Source: Tersicoccus sp. Bi-70
GTDB lineage: Bacteria; Actinomycetota; Actinomycetes; Actinomycetales; Micrococcaceae
Assembly: GCF_001968825.1 (NCBI RefSeq)
Contig: NZ_MIEU01000014.1
Location: forward strand, 62,001 to 126,000
Direction: 5' to 3'
Length of the DNA stretch: 64,000 nucleotides
Every line of letters begins with the position of its first letter. Position 1 is the first letter of the stretch. Below the pieces are notes generated by a model. The model worked only from the letters and a program-made list of their open reading frames with translations. It did no database searches and was not told the origin of the DNA. Positions 51,827 to 61,236 of the stretch are shown one piece after another. A program made the translations under genes and the position numbers.

Positions 51827-52965
51827 GATGCGTCCTTCGTTGCCGTCTCGTCGACCGCGGTCAGGTCCAGCTCGTCCTCGCCGAGACCCGCGAAGCAGGC
51901 CTCGACGGTGGCCGGTTCCACCTCCGCCAGCGTCGGCGGTTCCCAGTGCGGGGTGCGGTCCTTGTCGATCACCTGGGCGCGGACGCCCTCCGGGAAGTCG
52001 TGACCCTGGAGCAGGCGCAGCCCCACCCGGTACTCGCTCGCCAGCGCGTCCTCGAGCCGAGGCAGGTCCCGGGCCCGGCGGATGCCCTCGAACGTCACGG
52101 TCACCGAGGTCGGCGACTTCTCCCGGATGGTCGCCGCGGTGCCGGCGGCCTCCTCGTGCCCGGTCCGGCCGAGCTCGTCCAGCCGGTCCAGGACGGCGGC
52201 CGGGGAGTCCTGGCCGTACGCGTCGTCGATCCATGTCCTGCCGTCGGCGAGCGCCGAGGCCGGGACCGCCTCGGCCGCGAAGCGCGCGACGACGTCGTCG
52301 GCCGGCTCGGTCTCCAGCGCCGTCGCGATCGCGTCCAGGTCCTCGGCGGCCACCAGATGATCCGCGAGGCCGAGGTGCAGCGCATCGGCGGCGTCCAGGT
52401 GGGCGCCGGTCAGCGCGGCGTGCAGGCCCGCGCCGCCGTCGGGCCGGGAGAGCAACCAGGTGCCGCCGACGTCGGGCGCGAACCCGATGGTCGTCTCCGG
52501 CATCCCGCTGCGGGTGCGCTCGGTGACCAGCCGGTGGCTGCCGTGCGCGGAGATGCCGATGCCGCCGCCGAGCACGAGCCCGTCCATGAACGCCACGTAC
52601 GGCTTGGGGTACTCCGCGATGATGGCGTTCAGCAGGTACTCCCGCGCCCAGAACCGCTCGCTCGCGGAGGTGTCCCGTCGGCCGTCCTGCCGGATCGCAC
52701 CGGCGTCGCCGGCCGTCATGTCCCGGTAGATGGCGACGATGTCGCCGCCCGCGCACAGCCCGCGCTCCCCCGCGCCGCGCACCAGCACCTGCGCGACGGT
52801 GTCGTCGTCACGCCACCGCGCCAGCGCGTCCAGCATCAGCTCGACCATCGGCTCCGTCAGGGCGTTGACGGCACGCGGCCGGTTGAGCGTGATGACGCCC
52901 AGGTGACCGCGGACCTCGGTGAGGACGGGAGCCTCCTCCGCGCCGGGAGCCTGCTCCGGCGTCAT
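51823..52965 (-). CDS. 3-hydroxyisobutyryl-CoA hydrolase
   Basis: A 380-residue crotonase-fold hydrolase. Marks of the HIBCH type are SGERGLCAGGDIVAIYRD-like GERGLCAGGDIV, GLVLGGGIGISAHGSHR, the catalytic Glu in MPETTIGFAPDVGGTW and the later CTTVSLA-like EKSPTSVTVTFEGIRRA. It releases CoA from 3-hydroxyisobutyryl-CoA in valine breakdown. The family is longer than simple hydratases, as here. The start overlaps the mmsA stop by one base (TGATG), so translation is coupled. Confidence 0.92.
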   Translation of the reverse strand: MTPEQAPGAEEAPVLTEVRGHLGVITLNRPRAVNALTEPMVELMLDALARWRDDDTVAQVLVRGAGERGLCAGGDIVAIYRDMTAGDAGAIRQDGRRDTSASERFWAREYLLNAIIAEYPKPYVAFMDGLVLGGGIGISAHGSHRLVTERTRSGMPETTIGFAPDVGGTWLLSRPDGGAGLHAALTGAHLDAADALHLGLADHLVAAEDLDAIATALETEPADDVVARFAAEAVPASALADGRTWIDDAYGQDSPAAVLDRLDELGRTGHEEAAGTAATIREKSPTSVTVTFEGIRRARDLPRLEDALASEYRVGLRLLQGHDFPEGVRAQVIDKDRTPHWEPPTLAEVEPATVEACFAGLGEDELDLTAVDETATKDAS

Positions 52966-54464
52966 CAGCTGCCCTCAGGCATCACGAAGCTGGCACCGGA
53001 GCGGATGCCGGAGGGCCAGCGGGTGGTGACCGTCTTGGTGCGCGTGTAGAAGCGGAACGCGTCCGCCCCGTGCTGGTTGAGGTCGCCGAAACCGGAGGCC
53101 TTCCAGCCACCGAACGTGTAGTAGGCGATCGGGACGGGGATCGGCACGTTGACGCCGACCATGCCGACCTCGACGCGGGAGGCGAAGTCCCGGGCGGCGT
53201 CCCCGTCGCGGGTGAAGATCGCCACGCCGTTGCCGTACTGGTGCTCGCTGGGCAGGCGGAGAGCCTCCTCGTAGTCCGCGGCGCGGATCACGGAGAGCAC
53301 CGGACCGAAGATCTCCTCGCGGTAGAGCTCCATCTCGGGCCGGACCCGGTCGAACAGGGTCGGGCCGACCCAGAAGCCGTCCGGGTACCCCTCGACGGTG
53401 CGCCCCCGGCCGTCGGCCACCAGCTCGGCACCCTCCTCGACGCCGGTGGCGATGGCCGCCTCGATGCGTTCCTTCGCCGCGGCGCTGACCACGGGGCCGA
53501 AGTCGGCGTCCGGGTCAGTGGCCTCGCCGAGGCGCAGCCCGTCGATCCGCTCCTTCAGTCGGGCGACGAGCGCGTCCGCCGTCTGCTCCCCCACGGGCAC
53601 GGCGACCGAGATCGCCATGCAGCGCTCCCCGGCCGATCCGTAGCCGGCGCCGATCAGCGCATCCGCGGCCATGTCCAGGTCCGCGTCCGGGAGGATGATC
53701 ATGTGGTTCTTCGCCCCGCCGAAGCACTGGGCGCGTTTGCCGTTCGCGGCGGCGTGGGCGTAGATGCTCTGCGCGATCGGCGTGGACCCGACGAAGCCGA
53801 CGGCCTTGATCCGCGGGTCGTCGAGCAGGGCATCGACCGCGACCTTGTCGCCGTTGACGACGCTGAAGACGCCGTCCGGCAGTCCCGCCTCGGTCAGCAG
53901 CTCGGCCAGGCGCAGCGGCACGGAGGGGTCCCGCTCCGACGGCTTGAGCACGAAGGCGTTGCCGGCGGCCAGCGCGGGGCCGGCCTTCCACAGCGGGATC
54001 ATCGCGGGGAAGTTGAACGGGGTGATGCCGGCGACGACGCCGAGCGGCTGCCGCAGCGAGTGCACGTCGATGCCGGTGCCCACACTGTCGGAGAACTCGC
54101 CCTTGAGCAGGTGCGGCGCGGCCGCGCAGAACTCGACCACCTCGATGCCGCGGGCGATGTCGCCCTTCGCGTCGGCCAGGGTCTTGCCGTGCTCGGAGGA
54201 GAGCAGAGCGGCCAGCTCGTCGACGTGCTCGTTGACCAGGTCGACGAAGCGCAGCAGGACCCGTGCCCGCCGCTGCGGGTTGGTCGCGGCCCAGCCGGGC
54301 TGGGCCGCGGCAGCGACGCCGATGATGTCGGCGACCTCGTCCGCGTCGGCCAGCGGCACGCGGGACGTCACCTGCCCGGTGGCCGGGTCGTGGACGTCGC
54401 TGAAGCGGCCGGACGTTCCGTCCCGGTGGGCACCGCCGCTGTAGTGGGTGAGATCGCGCGTCAC
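52965..54464 (-). CDS. mmsA: Methylmalonate-semialdehyde dehydrogenase (acylating)
   Basis: A 499-residue CoA-acylating aldehyde dehydrogenase. Marks are PFNFPAMIPLWKAGPALAAGN, VGFVGSTPIAQSIY, the catalytic Cys in GSAGERCMAISVAV, and IYREEIFGPVLSV-like ELYREEIFGPVLSV. It lacks the general-base Glu of ordinary dehydrogenases in its expected place, consistent with CoA-dependent chemistry. It converts methylmalonate semialdehyde to propionyl-CoA, last step of the valine route. It is the first gene of the operon. GGAGCT precedes ATG 54464. Confidence 0.94.
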   Translation of the reverse strand: MTRDLTHYSGGAHRDGTSGRFSDVHDPATGQVTSRVPLADADEVADIIGVAAAAQPGWAATNPQRRARVLLRFVDLVNEHVDELAALLSSEHGKTLADAKGDIARGIEVVEFCAAAPHLLKGEFSDSVGTGIDVHSLRQPLGVVAGITPFNFPAMIPLWKAGPALAAGNAFVLKPSERDPSVPLRLAELLTEAGLPDGVFSVVNGDKVAVDALLDDPRIKAVGFVGSTPIAQSIYAHAAANGKRAQCFGGAKNHMIILPDADLDMAADALIGAGYGSAGERCMAISVAVPVGEQTADALVARLKERIDGLRLGEATDPDADFGPVVSAAAKERIEAAIATGVEEGAELVADGRGRTVEGYPDGFWVGPTLFDRVRPEMELYREEIFGPVLSVIRAADYEEALRLPSEHQYGNGVAIFTRDGDAARDFASRVEVGMVGVNVPIPVPIAYYTFGGWKASGFGDLNQHGADAFRFYTRTKTVTTRWPSGIRSGASFVMPEGS

Positions 54465-54547
54465 CGGAGCTCCTTCGCATCGAATACCGAGGGACCGCGG
54501 ACCGCCGCTCGGATCCGAGCCGGGTGTGATCCACGTCTCCTCAGAGA

Positions 54548-54567
54548 TTACTCGGACATCCTAGTAA
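54548..54567. promoter_or_regulatory. TetR-type dyad between mmsA and xthA
   Basis: TTACTcGGacatCCtAGTAA: eight of ten base pairs of a 20-base dyad, with extra outer A/T on each side. It lies 84 bases upstream of mmsA, in the only AT-rich patch of the divergent region. TetR operators for acyl-CoA-degradation regulators look like this. No TetR gene is nearby. Confidence 0.6.
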
Positions 54568-54627
54568 ATGACCAGCCGGGCCGCCGCGGGCCGCCGGTGC
54601 CCTCGGCCCTCTTGGTACGTTGGAGCG

Positions 54628-55431
54628 GTGAGGATCGCGACGTGGAATGTGAACTCCCTGCGTGCCCGTGCCGACCGCGTGGAGGCCTGGCTGGACCGCT
54701 CCGACGTGGACGTGCTGGCCATCCAGGAGACCAAGTGCAAGGACGAGAACTTCCCCTGGGACCTGTTCGAACGGATGGGCTACGATGTCGCCCACTTCGG
54801 CGTGAGCCAGTGGAACGGGGTGGCCATCGCCTCCCGCGTCGGACTGGCGGACGTCCAGCGCACCTTCGACGGCCAGCCCACCTTCGGCAAGGACGGGCAG
54901 GACGCCGTCCAGGAGTCCCGGGCGATCGCGGCCACCTGCGGCGGCGTGCGGGTGTGGAGCCTCTACGTGCCCAACGGCCGTGACCGGAACGACCCGCACA
55001 TGCAGTACAAGATCGACTGGCTCGGCGTGCTGAAGGACCAGGCCGCCGGCTGGATCGCCGCGGACCCGGACGCCCAGGTGGCCCTCGTCGGGGACTGGAA
55101 CGTGGCCCCGCGCGACGAGGACGTGTGGGACATCGAGCTGTTCGAGCGGGAGGAGTCCACCCACGTCAGCGCGCCCGAGCGGGCCGCCTTCCACGCCTTC
55201 GAGGAGGCCGGGTTCACCGACGTCGTCCGCCCGTACACGCCCGGACCCGGCGTCTACACGTACTGGGACTACAAGCAGCTGCGCTTCCCGCGCCGGGAGG
55301 GCATGCGCATCGACTTCGTGCTCGGCTCCCCTGCCCTGGCGGCACGGGTCACGGGCGCCTCGATCGACCGGCAGGAACGCAAGGGCAAGGGCGCGTCGGA
55401 CCACGCCCCCGTGGTGGTGGAGCTGGCGTGA
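54628..55431 (+). CDS. xthA: Exodeoxyribonuclease III
   Basis: A 267-residue AP endonuclease/exonuclease III. Marks are ATWNVNSLRAR, the metal Glu in AIQETKCKDE (Glu34), YVPNGRDRNDPHM, GDWNVAPRDEDVW, DFVLGSPALA and SDHAPVVVEL. It acts in base excision repair at abasic sites. The GTG 54628 is six bases after TACGTT, suggesting a leaderless transcript; the weak GGAG there is too close to be a good ribosome site. It is divergent from mmsA. Confidence 0.95.
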   Translation: MRIATWNVNSLRARADRVEAWLDRSDVDVLAIQETKCKDENFPWDLFERMGYDVAHFGVSQWNGVAIASRVGLADVQRTFDGQPTFGKDGQDAVQESRAIAATCGGVRVWSLYVPNGRDRNDPHMQYKIDWLGVLKDQAAGWIAADPDAQVALVGDWNVAPRDEDVWDIELFEREESTHVSAPERAAFHAFEEAGFTDVVRPYTPGPGVYTYWDYKQLRFPRREGMRIDFVLGSPALAARVTGASIDRQERKGKGASDHAPVVVELA

Positions 55432-55452
55432 CCGCGGGTCTACGCTGACCCC

Positions 55453-56295
55453 ATGGTCGGCATCGTGGCGGTCGGAGGGACGTACGACGTCGCCGCCGGC
55501 CTTCCCTTCCAGTCGCACCTGCGGGTGTACGAGCCGCTGCGCGCCTTCGAGCCGCACGGGTTGATCGGTGACGCCGAGGACCCCGCCGCGGCGGACCGGC
55601 AGGAGATGCTGGCCTCCCTCGCGCGGGCCTGCGAACCGCGGTACCAGCCGTTCCCGGTCGGCCCCGAGCACGTCCGCGCGCTCGACGTGACCGACGAGGC
55701 GGGCACCACCCGCACCCTGTTCAACCCGGGCCAGCTCGGCGTGCGCGCCCTGCTCGCCGCGGAGAAGCTCAGCAACGCCGTCTCCACCGACCTCGCCGAA
55801 CTCGTGGTGCCGGGCGAGGCGCTCGAACGCCACCTCGACGACCTGCGGACCTCGGACGGGACGGATCGGTTGCACACCCGCACCGCCACCTGGGGCGTTC
55901 CACTCGCCTGGTTCGCCCTGTTCAGCGACGAGGACCCCGTGCAGGTGTTCCGCTCCGGCGGCCGGATCCGCAACTGCCGCCTGTGCGCGGGCATCGGGGA
56001 GGCCCGCGAGCGGCTGCAGTTCGCGGCGACCAGCCTCGCCGCCGTCGTCCCGGAGATGGATCTGCTCACCGAGCTCGCCGACCTGTCCGAGTGGCTGGAC
56101 GGGTTCGACGACGGCGCCGCGATCGCCCTCGACTACGGCCAGGTCGCGGAGTCCGTGTACCCGGACGACTCGCCCTCCGACCTGCGGCTGGGCATCGAGT
56201 GCCTGGCCGAGGCGGACATGACCGGTGCGGCGGCCGCCTACCGGCGCCTGGCCGGCCGGTGGCTGCCGATCAAGCAGCTCGCCCGCGCCTCCTGA
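55453..56295 (+). CDS. Hypothetical actinobacterial protein (DUF8083-like)
   Basis: A 280-residue protein, common in Actinobacteria without assigned function. The N-terminal part (GTYDVAAGLPFQSHLRVYEPLRAF) and the middle (RTATWGVPLAWFALFSDEDPV) are strongly patterned. It contains a conserved CRLCAGIGEAR. There is no signal or membrane segment. The start is six bases after TACGCT, 21 bases beyond the xthA stop, so it could be a leaderless transcript of its own. Its last residues come close to the convergent lacI-type gene. Confidence 0.65.
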   Translation: MVGIVAVGGTYDVAAGLPFQSHLRVYEPLRAFEPHGLIGDAEDPAAADRQEMLASLARACEPRYQPFPVGPEHVRALDVTDEAGTTRTLFNPGQLGVRALLAAEKLSNAVSTDLAELVVPGEALERHLDDLRTSDGTDRLHTRTATWGVPLAWFALFSDEDPVQVFRSGGRIRNCRLCAGIGEARERLQFAATSLAAVVPEMDLLTELADLSEWLDGFDDGAAIALDYGQVAESVYPDDSPSDLRLGIECLAEADMTGAAAAYRRLAGRWLPIKQLARAS

Positions 56296-56323
56296 AGGGG
56301 CACCCGCGCCGGCGGGGAGATCG

Positions 56324-57481
56324 CTACGCCCGCGACCGGGTCCGGCTGAGTCCGGCGCCGACGGGCCGGGACGGGATCCGGCTGCCCGTCCGGTCGATCG
56401 GACCACGGGCGGCCCGTTCGCCGGACCCGGAGCCGGAACCGGCTCCCTGAGCGGCGCCGGCCAGCACGGGTGCCCGTCCGGTGCTGCGGCGGACGACGAG
56501 TTCGTGCGGCTCCGTCGCGGGCTGGTCGATCGGGACGGCCGCGTCCTTCTCGAGCGCGGCGAGCAGCAGGCCGGCGGCCCGCTCCCCCGCCGCGATCGGA
56601 TCCTGCCGGATGGTGGTCAACCCGAACACCTCGGAGAAATCGTGATCGTCGACCCCGATCACCGAGACGTCCTCGGGTACGCGCAGACCGGCCTCTGCGG
56701 CCGCCAGCAGCGCACCGAACGCCATCTCGTCCGAGGACGCGACCACCCCGGTGGGCCGCTGCGCGGGATCGCCGGCGAGAGCCCGGGCGACGACGTCCTT
56801 CGACGTCCTCGCCTCGTAGTCGCCGAACAGCGTGGAGGCCGGACCCACCGGCAGGCCGGCCGCCGTCATCGCATCCTCGAAACCGGCGGCCCGGAGCCGC
56901 GGCACGGAGAAGTCGATGCCGAAGGAGCCGCCGCCGGCCAGGTGCACGATCCGCTCGTGACCGAGGCCGATCAGGTGCTCGGTCGCGTCCCGCAGCGCCG
57001 CCCGGTCGTCGATGCTGATGTGCCGGCAGCCCTCGACGGGTCCGCCGACGACGATCACCGGCTGCTCCAGCGCGTGCAGCGCCGCGAGCTCGTCGTCGGT
57101 CAGCGCCATGCACAGGACGACCAGGCCGTCGATGCGTTTGCGCAGCATCGACCGGTGGAAGACCCGCTCCCGGTTGGTGCCGTGGCCGCCGAGGCTGTAG
57201 AGGTCGAGGTCGTAGCCGCGAGCGCGCAACTGCCGGTCCACGCCCTCGATGGCGCTGGCGAAGAACCAGCGGTGCACCACCGGCACGAGCACGCCGATGG
57301 CCATGTTCCGGCCGGTGGCCAGGCCCGCCGCCGAGGAGGACGCGACGTAGCCCATGTCATCGGCGATCGCCAGGACCCGGTCCCGGGTCTCGGGCGAGAC
57401 CCCGGACCGGCCACGCAGGGCACGGGACACGGTCGCGGTGGAGACACCCGCGCGCGCCGCGACCTCGTCGATGCTGGGCAT
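56324..57481 (-). CDS. LacI-family transcriptional regulator
   Basis: A 385-residue repressor. The HTH is at 3-25 (IDEVAARAGVSTATVSRALRG), with the hinge helix near residue 50. The periplasmic-binding-protein-type sugar domain spans about 60-330. The last ~50 residues are Gly/Ser/Arg-rich and unusual. It is transcribed with malG-side genes but separated from them by a small membrane gene. The palindrome at 61237 is its most likely operator, so it probably senses an alpha-glucoside such as trehalose or maltose. Confidence 0.9.
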   Translation of the reverse strand: MPSIDEVAARAGVSTATVSRALRGRSGVSPETRDRVLAIADDMGYVASSSAAGLATGRNMAIGVLVPVVHRWFFASAIEGVDRQLRARGYDLDLYSLGGHGTNRERVFHRSMLRKRIDGLVVLCMALTDDELAALHALEQPVIVVGGPVEGCRHISIDDRAALRDATEHLIGLGHERIVHLAGGGSFGIDFSVPRLRAAGFEDAMTAAGLPVGPASTLFGDYEARTSKDVVARALAGDPAQRPTGVVASSDEMAFGALLAAAEAGLRVPEDVSVIGVDDHDFSEVFGLTTIRQDPIAAGERAAGLLLAALEKDAAVPIDQPATEPHELVVRRSTGRAPVLAGAAQGAGSGSGSGERAARGPIDRTGSRIPSRPVGAGLSRTRSRA

Positions 57482-57536
57482 GAGGGAGTGACCTTCTGGA
57501 GAGACCGGTGGAGGGGGATGGAGGGCGGCGTCGTCG

Positions 57537-57806
57537 TCAGGACGGGCGACGCCGCACCTCGACCCGGGGGAGCCGCCGTCGGAACCGCCACAGGGCGACC
57601 ACGACGGCGGCGAGGACGACGGCGCCGACGAACCACGTCCACGCCTGCTGGCCGGTCACCGCCGTGTAGACGCCGATGCCGGCGACGGCGAGGACGGCGA
57701 AGGCGAGGAACCCGATCACCGCTTCCAGGTGCTCGGCGATCCGGACCCGACGCAGGTGATCCTCTGCGTCGAGATCGTCCTCGTCGTCGTCGTCCTCGTA
57801 CCGCAC
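57537..57806 (-). CDS. Small membrane protein (two TM helices)
   Basis: An 89-residue protein with an acidic N-terminus (RYEDDDDEDDLDAEDHLRR) and two transmembrane helices (about 32-50 and 57-75), ending in an Arg-rich tail. Not recognised. It sits between malG and the LacI-type gene. It may be part of this operon, with 19 bases to malG. Function unknown. Confidence 0.55.
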   Translation of the reverse strand: MRYEDDDDEDDLDAEDHLRRVRIAEHLEAVIGFLAFAVLAVAGIGVYTAVTGQQAWTWFVGAVVLAAVVVALWRFRRRLPRVEVRRRPS

Positions 57807-57825
57807 GTCGTTCGAAACCCGCCGG

Positions 57826-58725
57826 CTACTTCACGCCACCGGCCGTGAGGCCGTCGACGATCCGCCGCTGGAAGATGAGCACGAGGATGACCAGCGGAAT
57901 GGTCACGATCGTGCCCGCCGCCATCACCGTGGTGTAGGGCTCCTGCCGCGGGATGGCGCCGGCGAAGTACGCGATCGCCACCGTCACCGTCCGGGTGGAC
58001 TCGTTGGAGAGCTGGCTCGCGATGAGGAACTCGTTCCACGCCGAGATGAACGCCAGGATCGCCGTGGTGAACACCGCCGGCGCCGCCAGCGGCATGATCA
58101 CCTTCCGGAACGCCTCGCCCGGGGTGCACCCGTCCATCCGCGCCGCCTCCTCGAGCTCCCACGGCATCTCGCGGAAGAAGGAGGTGAGGGTGTAGACAGT
58201 CAGCGGGAGCACGAACGAGATGCTCGGGATGATCAGCGCCTGGTAGGTGCCGATCCACTCGATACGCGTGAACAGCTGGAACAGCGGCGTCACCAGGGCC
58301 ACACCGGGGAACATCGAGGCCCCCAGGATGAAGCCGAGGATGAGGAACTTGCCGCGGAAGTTCAGCCGCGCCAGCGCGTACGCCGCGAAGACACCGACGA
58401 TCAGTGAGATCACCGTGGTCACGGTCGAGACGAGCAGGCTGTTGCCGAGCGCGAGCAGGAAGTGGTTGCCGGTGCTCTCGTCGAACGCGGCCCGGAAGTT
58501 GTCCATGGTCACGTGCGTCGGCCAGGGCGTGTTGTCGAACGTGTAGTTCACGTCCCGGAACGCGGTGACCACCATCCAGTAGAACGGGGCCAGGCACCAC
58601 AGCAGGATGATCACCGCACTGATGTACGTGCGGATGTTCGCCCACCGGTCGCGCCGGCTCGCCGAGTTGTTCGGGATCTGTTCCTGCGCGGCCTCGCCGG
58701 CCGCCGGGCCTGCGACGACGGTCAT
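57826..58725 (-). CDS. Alpha-glucoside ABC transporter permease (MalG type)
   Basis: A 299-residue MalG-type permease with six predicted transmembrane helices. The EAA loop is EEAARMDGCTPGEAFRKVIMPLAAP. It forms the importer channel with MalF-type partner, with which it overlaps four bases. Substrate is inferred from the neighbouring alpha-glucosidase and binding protein. No dedicated ATPase is in the operon; a shared MsiK-like ATPase elsewhere is expected in Actinobacteria. Confidence 0.9.
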   Translation of the reverse strand: MTVVAGPAAGEAAQEQIPNNSASRRDRWANIRTYISAVIILLWCLAPFYWMVVTAFRDVNYTFDNTPWPTHVTMDNFRAAFDESTGNHFLLALGNSLLVSTVTTVISLIVGVFAAYALARLNFRGKFLILGFILGASMFPGVALVTPLFQLFTRIEWIGTYQALIIPSISFVLPLTVYTLTSFFREMPWELEEAARMDGCTPGEAFRKVIMPLAAPAVFTTAILAFISAWNEFLIASQLSNESTRTVTVAIAYFAGAIPRQEPYTTVMAAGTIVTIPLVILVLIFQRRIVDGLTAGGVK

Positions 58726-59747
58726 GCCGCTGCCACCTTCTTCCGCTTCCGGCGCTTCGGGCCTGCGCCCTCGACGACGTTGGCTCCCAGGAACTTCACG
58801 AAGATGAAGGCCACCAGGAAGATGATGATGAAGGTGATCGTCGACAGGGCGGCGGCACTGTTGACACCGGCCCGCATCTGCTGGATCACCAGGATGGACA
58901 GCGTCGTCGTGCCGTTGGCGCCGCCGGTGAGGATGGCCGGCAGGTCGTACATGCGCAGCGCGTCCAGCACGCGGAACAGGATCGCGACCATCAGCGCCGG
59001 CTTGACCAGCGGCAGCGTGATCTGCATGAACCGCTGCCAGGCGGTGGTGCCGTCGACCTTGGCGGCCTCGTACACCTCGGCGGGGATGAGCTGCAGGCCC
59101 GCGAGGATGAGCAGCGCCATGAACGGCGTCGTCTTCCACGTGTCCGCGATGATGATCGCCCAGCGGGCCGGCCACTCACTGCCGGTCCAGAGGATCGTCT
59201 GTCCGATCAGATGATTGAGGATGCCGTCGGAGGCGAAGATGAAGTACCACAGCTTCGCGGTGACCGCGGTGGGAATGGCCCACGGCACGAGGACGGCCGC
59301 CCGCAGGAGGCCACGGCCCTTGAACTTGCGGGCCATGATGGTTGCCATCCAGAAGCCGAGGACGGTCTCCAGGGCCACGGTGACGATGGTGAAGAGGAAG
59401 GTGACGCCCGTCGCCGACCAGAACTGGCCGCCGATGCTGCCGTCCGGGCACGTGAACGCGCCGGCACCGGCGGGGCACTGCTGGAGCAGCCACGCCGTGT
59501 AGTTGCTGAAGCCCGCCGGGCCGCCCTCGACGAAGAGGCCGGTCGCGGGGTCGAGTCCCTGGTCCTTCTGGAAGGACAGGGTGATGGCGCTGATCACCGG
59601 ATACAGGATCACGATGGCCAGCAGGATCAGGGTCGGGGCCAGCAGCAGGACTGCCTGCCGCCCCTGGGTCTTCTCCGCTCGTTCTTCGAGCGGAGCGGGC
59701 GCCGTGCCGCCGCCGTTGAGGTCGGTCTCGTCCACAGCCGTCGACAT
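58722..59747 (-). CDS. Alpha-glucoside ABC transporter permease (MalF type)
   Basis: A 341-residue MalF-type permease. The N-terminal ~30 residues are hydrophilic, then about six to seven helices with a periplasmic loop containing CPAGAGAFTCPDGSIGG, whose two cysteines may form a disulfide. The EAA loop is YEAAKVDGTTAWQRFMQITLPLVKP. The C-terminus is Lys/Arg-rich. It follows malE by about 107 bases and overlaps malG by four. Confidence 0.9.
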   Translation of the reverse strand: MSTAVDETDLNGGGTAPAPLEERAEKTQGRQAVLLLAPTLILLAIVILYPVISAITLSFQKDQGLDPATGLFVEGGPAGFSNYTAWLLQQCPAGAGAFTCPDGSIGGQFWSATGVTFLFTIVTVALETVLGFWMATIMARKFKGRGLLRAAVLVPWAIPTAVTAKLWYFIFASDGILNHLIGQTILWTGSEWPARWAIIIADTWKTTPFMALLILAGLQLIPAEVYEAAKVDGTTAWQRFMQITLPLVKPALMVAILFRVLDALRMYDLPAILTGGANGTTTLSILVIQQMRAGVNSAAALSTITFIIIFLVAFIFVKFLGANVVEGAGPKRRKRKKVAAA

Positions 59748-59854
59748 GGTCCCTCCTTTCGTGCGCGCCCGGTCGGAACCGGGACACCGAGTGATGATGA
59801 GAGAAAAAGGGACCGGGGGCGGGACCGGCTATCCGTGCCCGCCCCCGGCGTCGA

Positions 59855-61147
59855 TCACTGGGAGCCGGCGGTGGCGGCCGTCAGTGCCTTGTTCATGTCG
59901 TCGACCGCGGTGCTGACATCCTTCTCACCCTTGATCGCGGCGTAGGCGTTGTCCTGGATCGCCTTGGTCACCGCGGGGTAGAACGGCGTCACCGGACGCG
60001 GCACGGCGTTGTCGATCGAGGTCTTCAGCACCGGCAGGTACGGAAGCTCCTTGACCACGGCGGCGTCGGTGTAGAGGGAGCCGAGCACCGGGGCGAGCGA
60101 GCCGTTGACGGCGAAGGCCTTCTGCTGCTCCTCGCTCGTCACGAAGGCCAGGAAGTCCTTGGCCGTGGCCTTGTTCTTCGAGTAGACGCTGATGGCCGAG
60201 CTGTGACCGCCGAGCGAGGACGCGCCGGGGCCGTCCTTGCCGGGCAGCGGCGCCATGCCGAACTTGTCCGCGACCTTCGAGCCCTCACCCTTGAGCAGGT
60301 TGTAGACGTAGGGCCAGTTGCGCAGGAACAGCAGGTTGCCGTTCTGGAACGCGGCCCGCGACTGCTCCTCCTGGAAGGTGATGCCCTCCTTGGGGATGTC
60401 CCCGTTCTTGTAGGCGTCGACCAGGTTCTGCAGGCCCTTCTTCGCCTCGTCCGAGTTGACGGCGGGCTTGCCGCTGTCGTCGAGGATCTTGCCGCCGGCC
60501 GAGTTGATCGCCTCGGACGCGTTCACGGTCAGGCCCTCGTACTTGGCGAACTGACCGGCGTAGCAACCGATGTTGTTCTTCTTCGCGACGTCGCAGTCCT
60601 TGATCATCTCGTCCCACGTCTTCGGCGGGGTCGGGACGAGATCCTTGCGGTACCAGAGGATGCCGCCGTCCGAGGACTGCGGAGCCGCGTACAGCGTGTT
60701 GTTGTAGGTCGCCGCCTTGACGGTCGACGGGATCATCTTGGACGTGTCGAGCGCCATCGAGTCCTTGAGCGGCTGCAGCCAGCCCTTGGCCGCGAACTCG
60801 GCGGTCCACACCACGTCGACGCTGACGACGTCGTAGTTGGGGTTCTTCACCTGGAAGTTCTTCACCAGGTCGTCGTGCTGCTGGTCGGCGTTGTCCGACT
60901 GCTCCTTGAAGGTGACCTTCTCGTTCGGGTGCGCCGCGTTCCACTTGGCGACCATCGGCGCCACCACATTGGAGTTGTCCTTGCCCTGGACGTAGGTGAT
61001 GGGGCCGCGCCCTTCCATGTTGGCGGCCGCGTCGCTGTTCTGCTGCCCGCCCCCGCCGGAGCTGGACCCCCCGCCCCCGCAGGCCGCCAGCGAGAGCGCC
61101 AGCGCGCTCGCCATTGCCAGGGGGACGATCTTCTTCCGCATTCCCAT
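59855..61147 (-). CDS. Trehalose/maltose-type ABC transporter substrate-binding lipoprotein
   Basis: A 430-residue lipoprotein with lipobox LSLAAC (Cys near residue 23), then a Gly/Ser/Gln-rich tether of about 20 residues. The mature part matches the ThuE/AglE-type binding proteins (ITYVQGKDNSNVV, YDVVSVDVVWTAEFAAKGWL, LRNWPYVYNLLKGEG). It binds an alpha-glucoside. ATG 61147 has GAGGAG upstream. It is the first gene of malE-malF-malG, divergent from the glucosidase. Confidence 0.9.
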   Translation of the reverse strand: MGMRKKIVPLAMASALALSLAACGGGGSSSGGGGQQNSDAAANMEGRGPITYVQGKDNSNVVAPMVAKWNAAHPNEKVTFKEQSDNADQQHDDLVKNFQVKNPNYDVVSVDVVWTAEFAAKGWLQPLKDSMALDTSKMIPSTVKAATYNNTLYAAPQSSDGGILWYRKDLVPTPPKTWDEMIKDCDVAKKNNIGCYAGQFAKYEGLTVNASEAINSAGGKILDDSGKPAVNSDEAKKGLQNLVDAYKNGDIPKEGITFQEEQSRAAFQNGNLLFLRNWPYVYNLLKGEGSKVADKFGMAPLPGKDGPGASSLGGHSSAISVYSKNKATAKDFLAFVTSEEQQKAFAVNGSLAPVLGSLYTDAAVVKELPYLPVLKTSIDNAVPRPVTPFYPAVTKAIQDNAYAAIKGEKDVSTAVDDMNKALTAATAGSQ

Positions 61148-61199
61148 GCCGGTTCTCCTCGTTGAGACGGTGCCACGAACGGACAGGCCCGACGCCTCC

Positions 61200-61215
61200 C
61201 GTGACCTGCGTCATA
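61200..61215. promoter_or_regulatory. Degenerate CRP/GlxR-like box
   Basis: CGTGACCTGCGTCATA. The left half and the CCTG core equal those of the boxes at 7384 and 47457. The right half is weaker (TCATA, not TCACA). It lies 53 bases upstream of malE. Confidence 0.4.
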
Positions 61216-61236
61216 GTAGTTATGCGGCGACGCCCT

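Noticed and set aside
54527-54542. TGTGATCCACGTCTCC near mmsA as a CRP box
   Set aside because: The left half fits but the right half has two changes, and it lacks the CCTG core seen in the other three sites.
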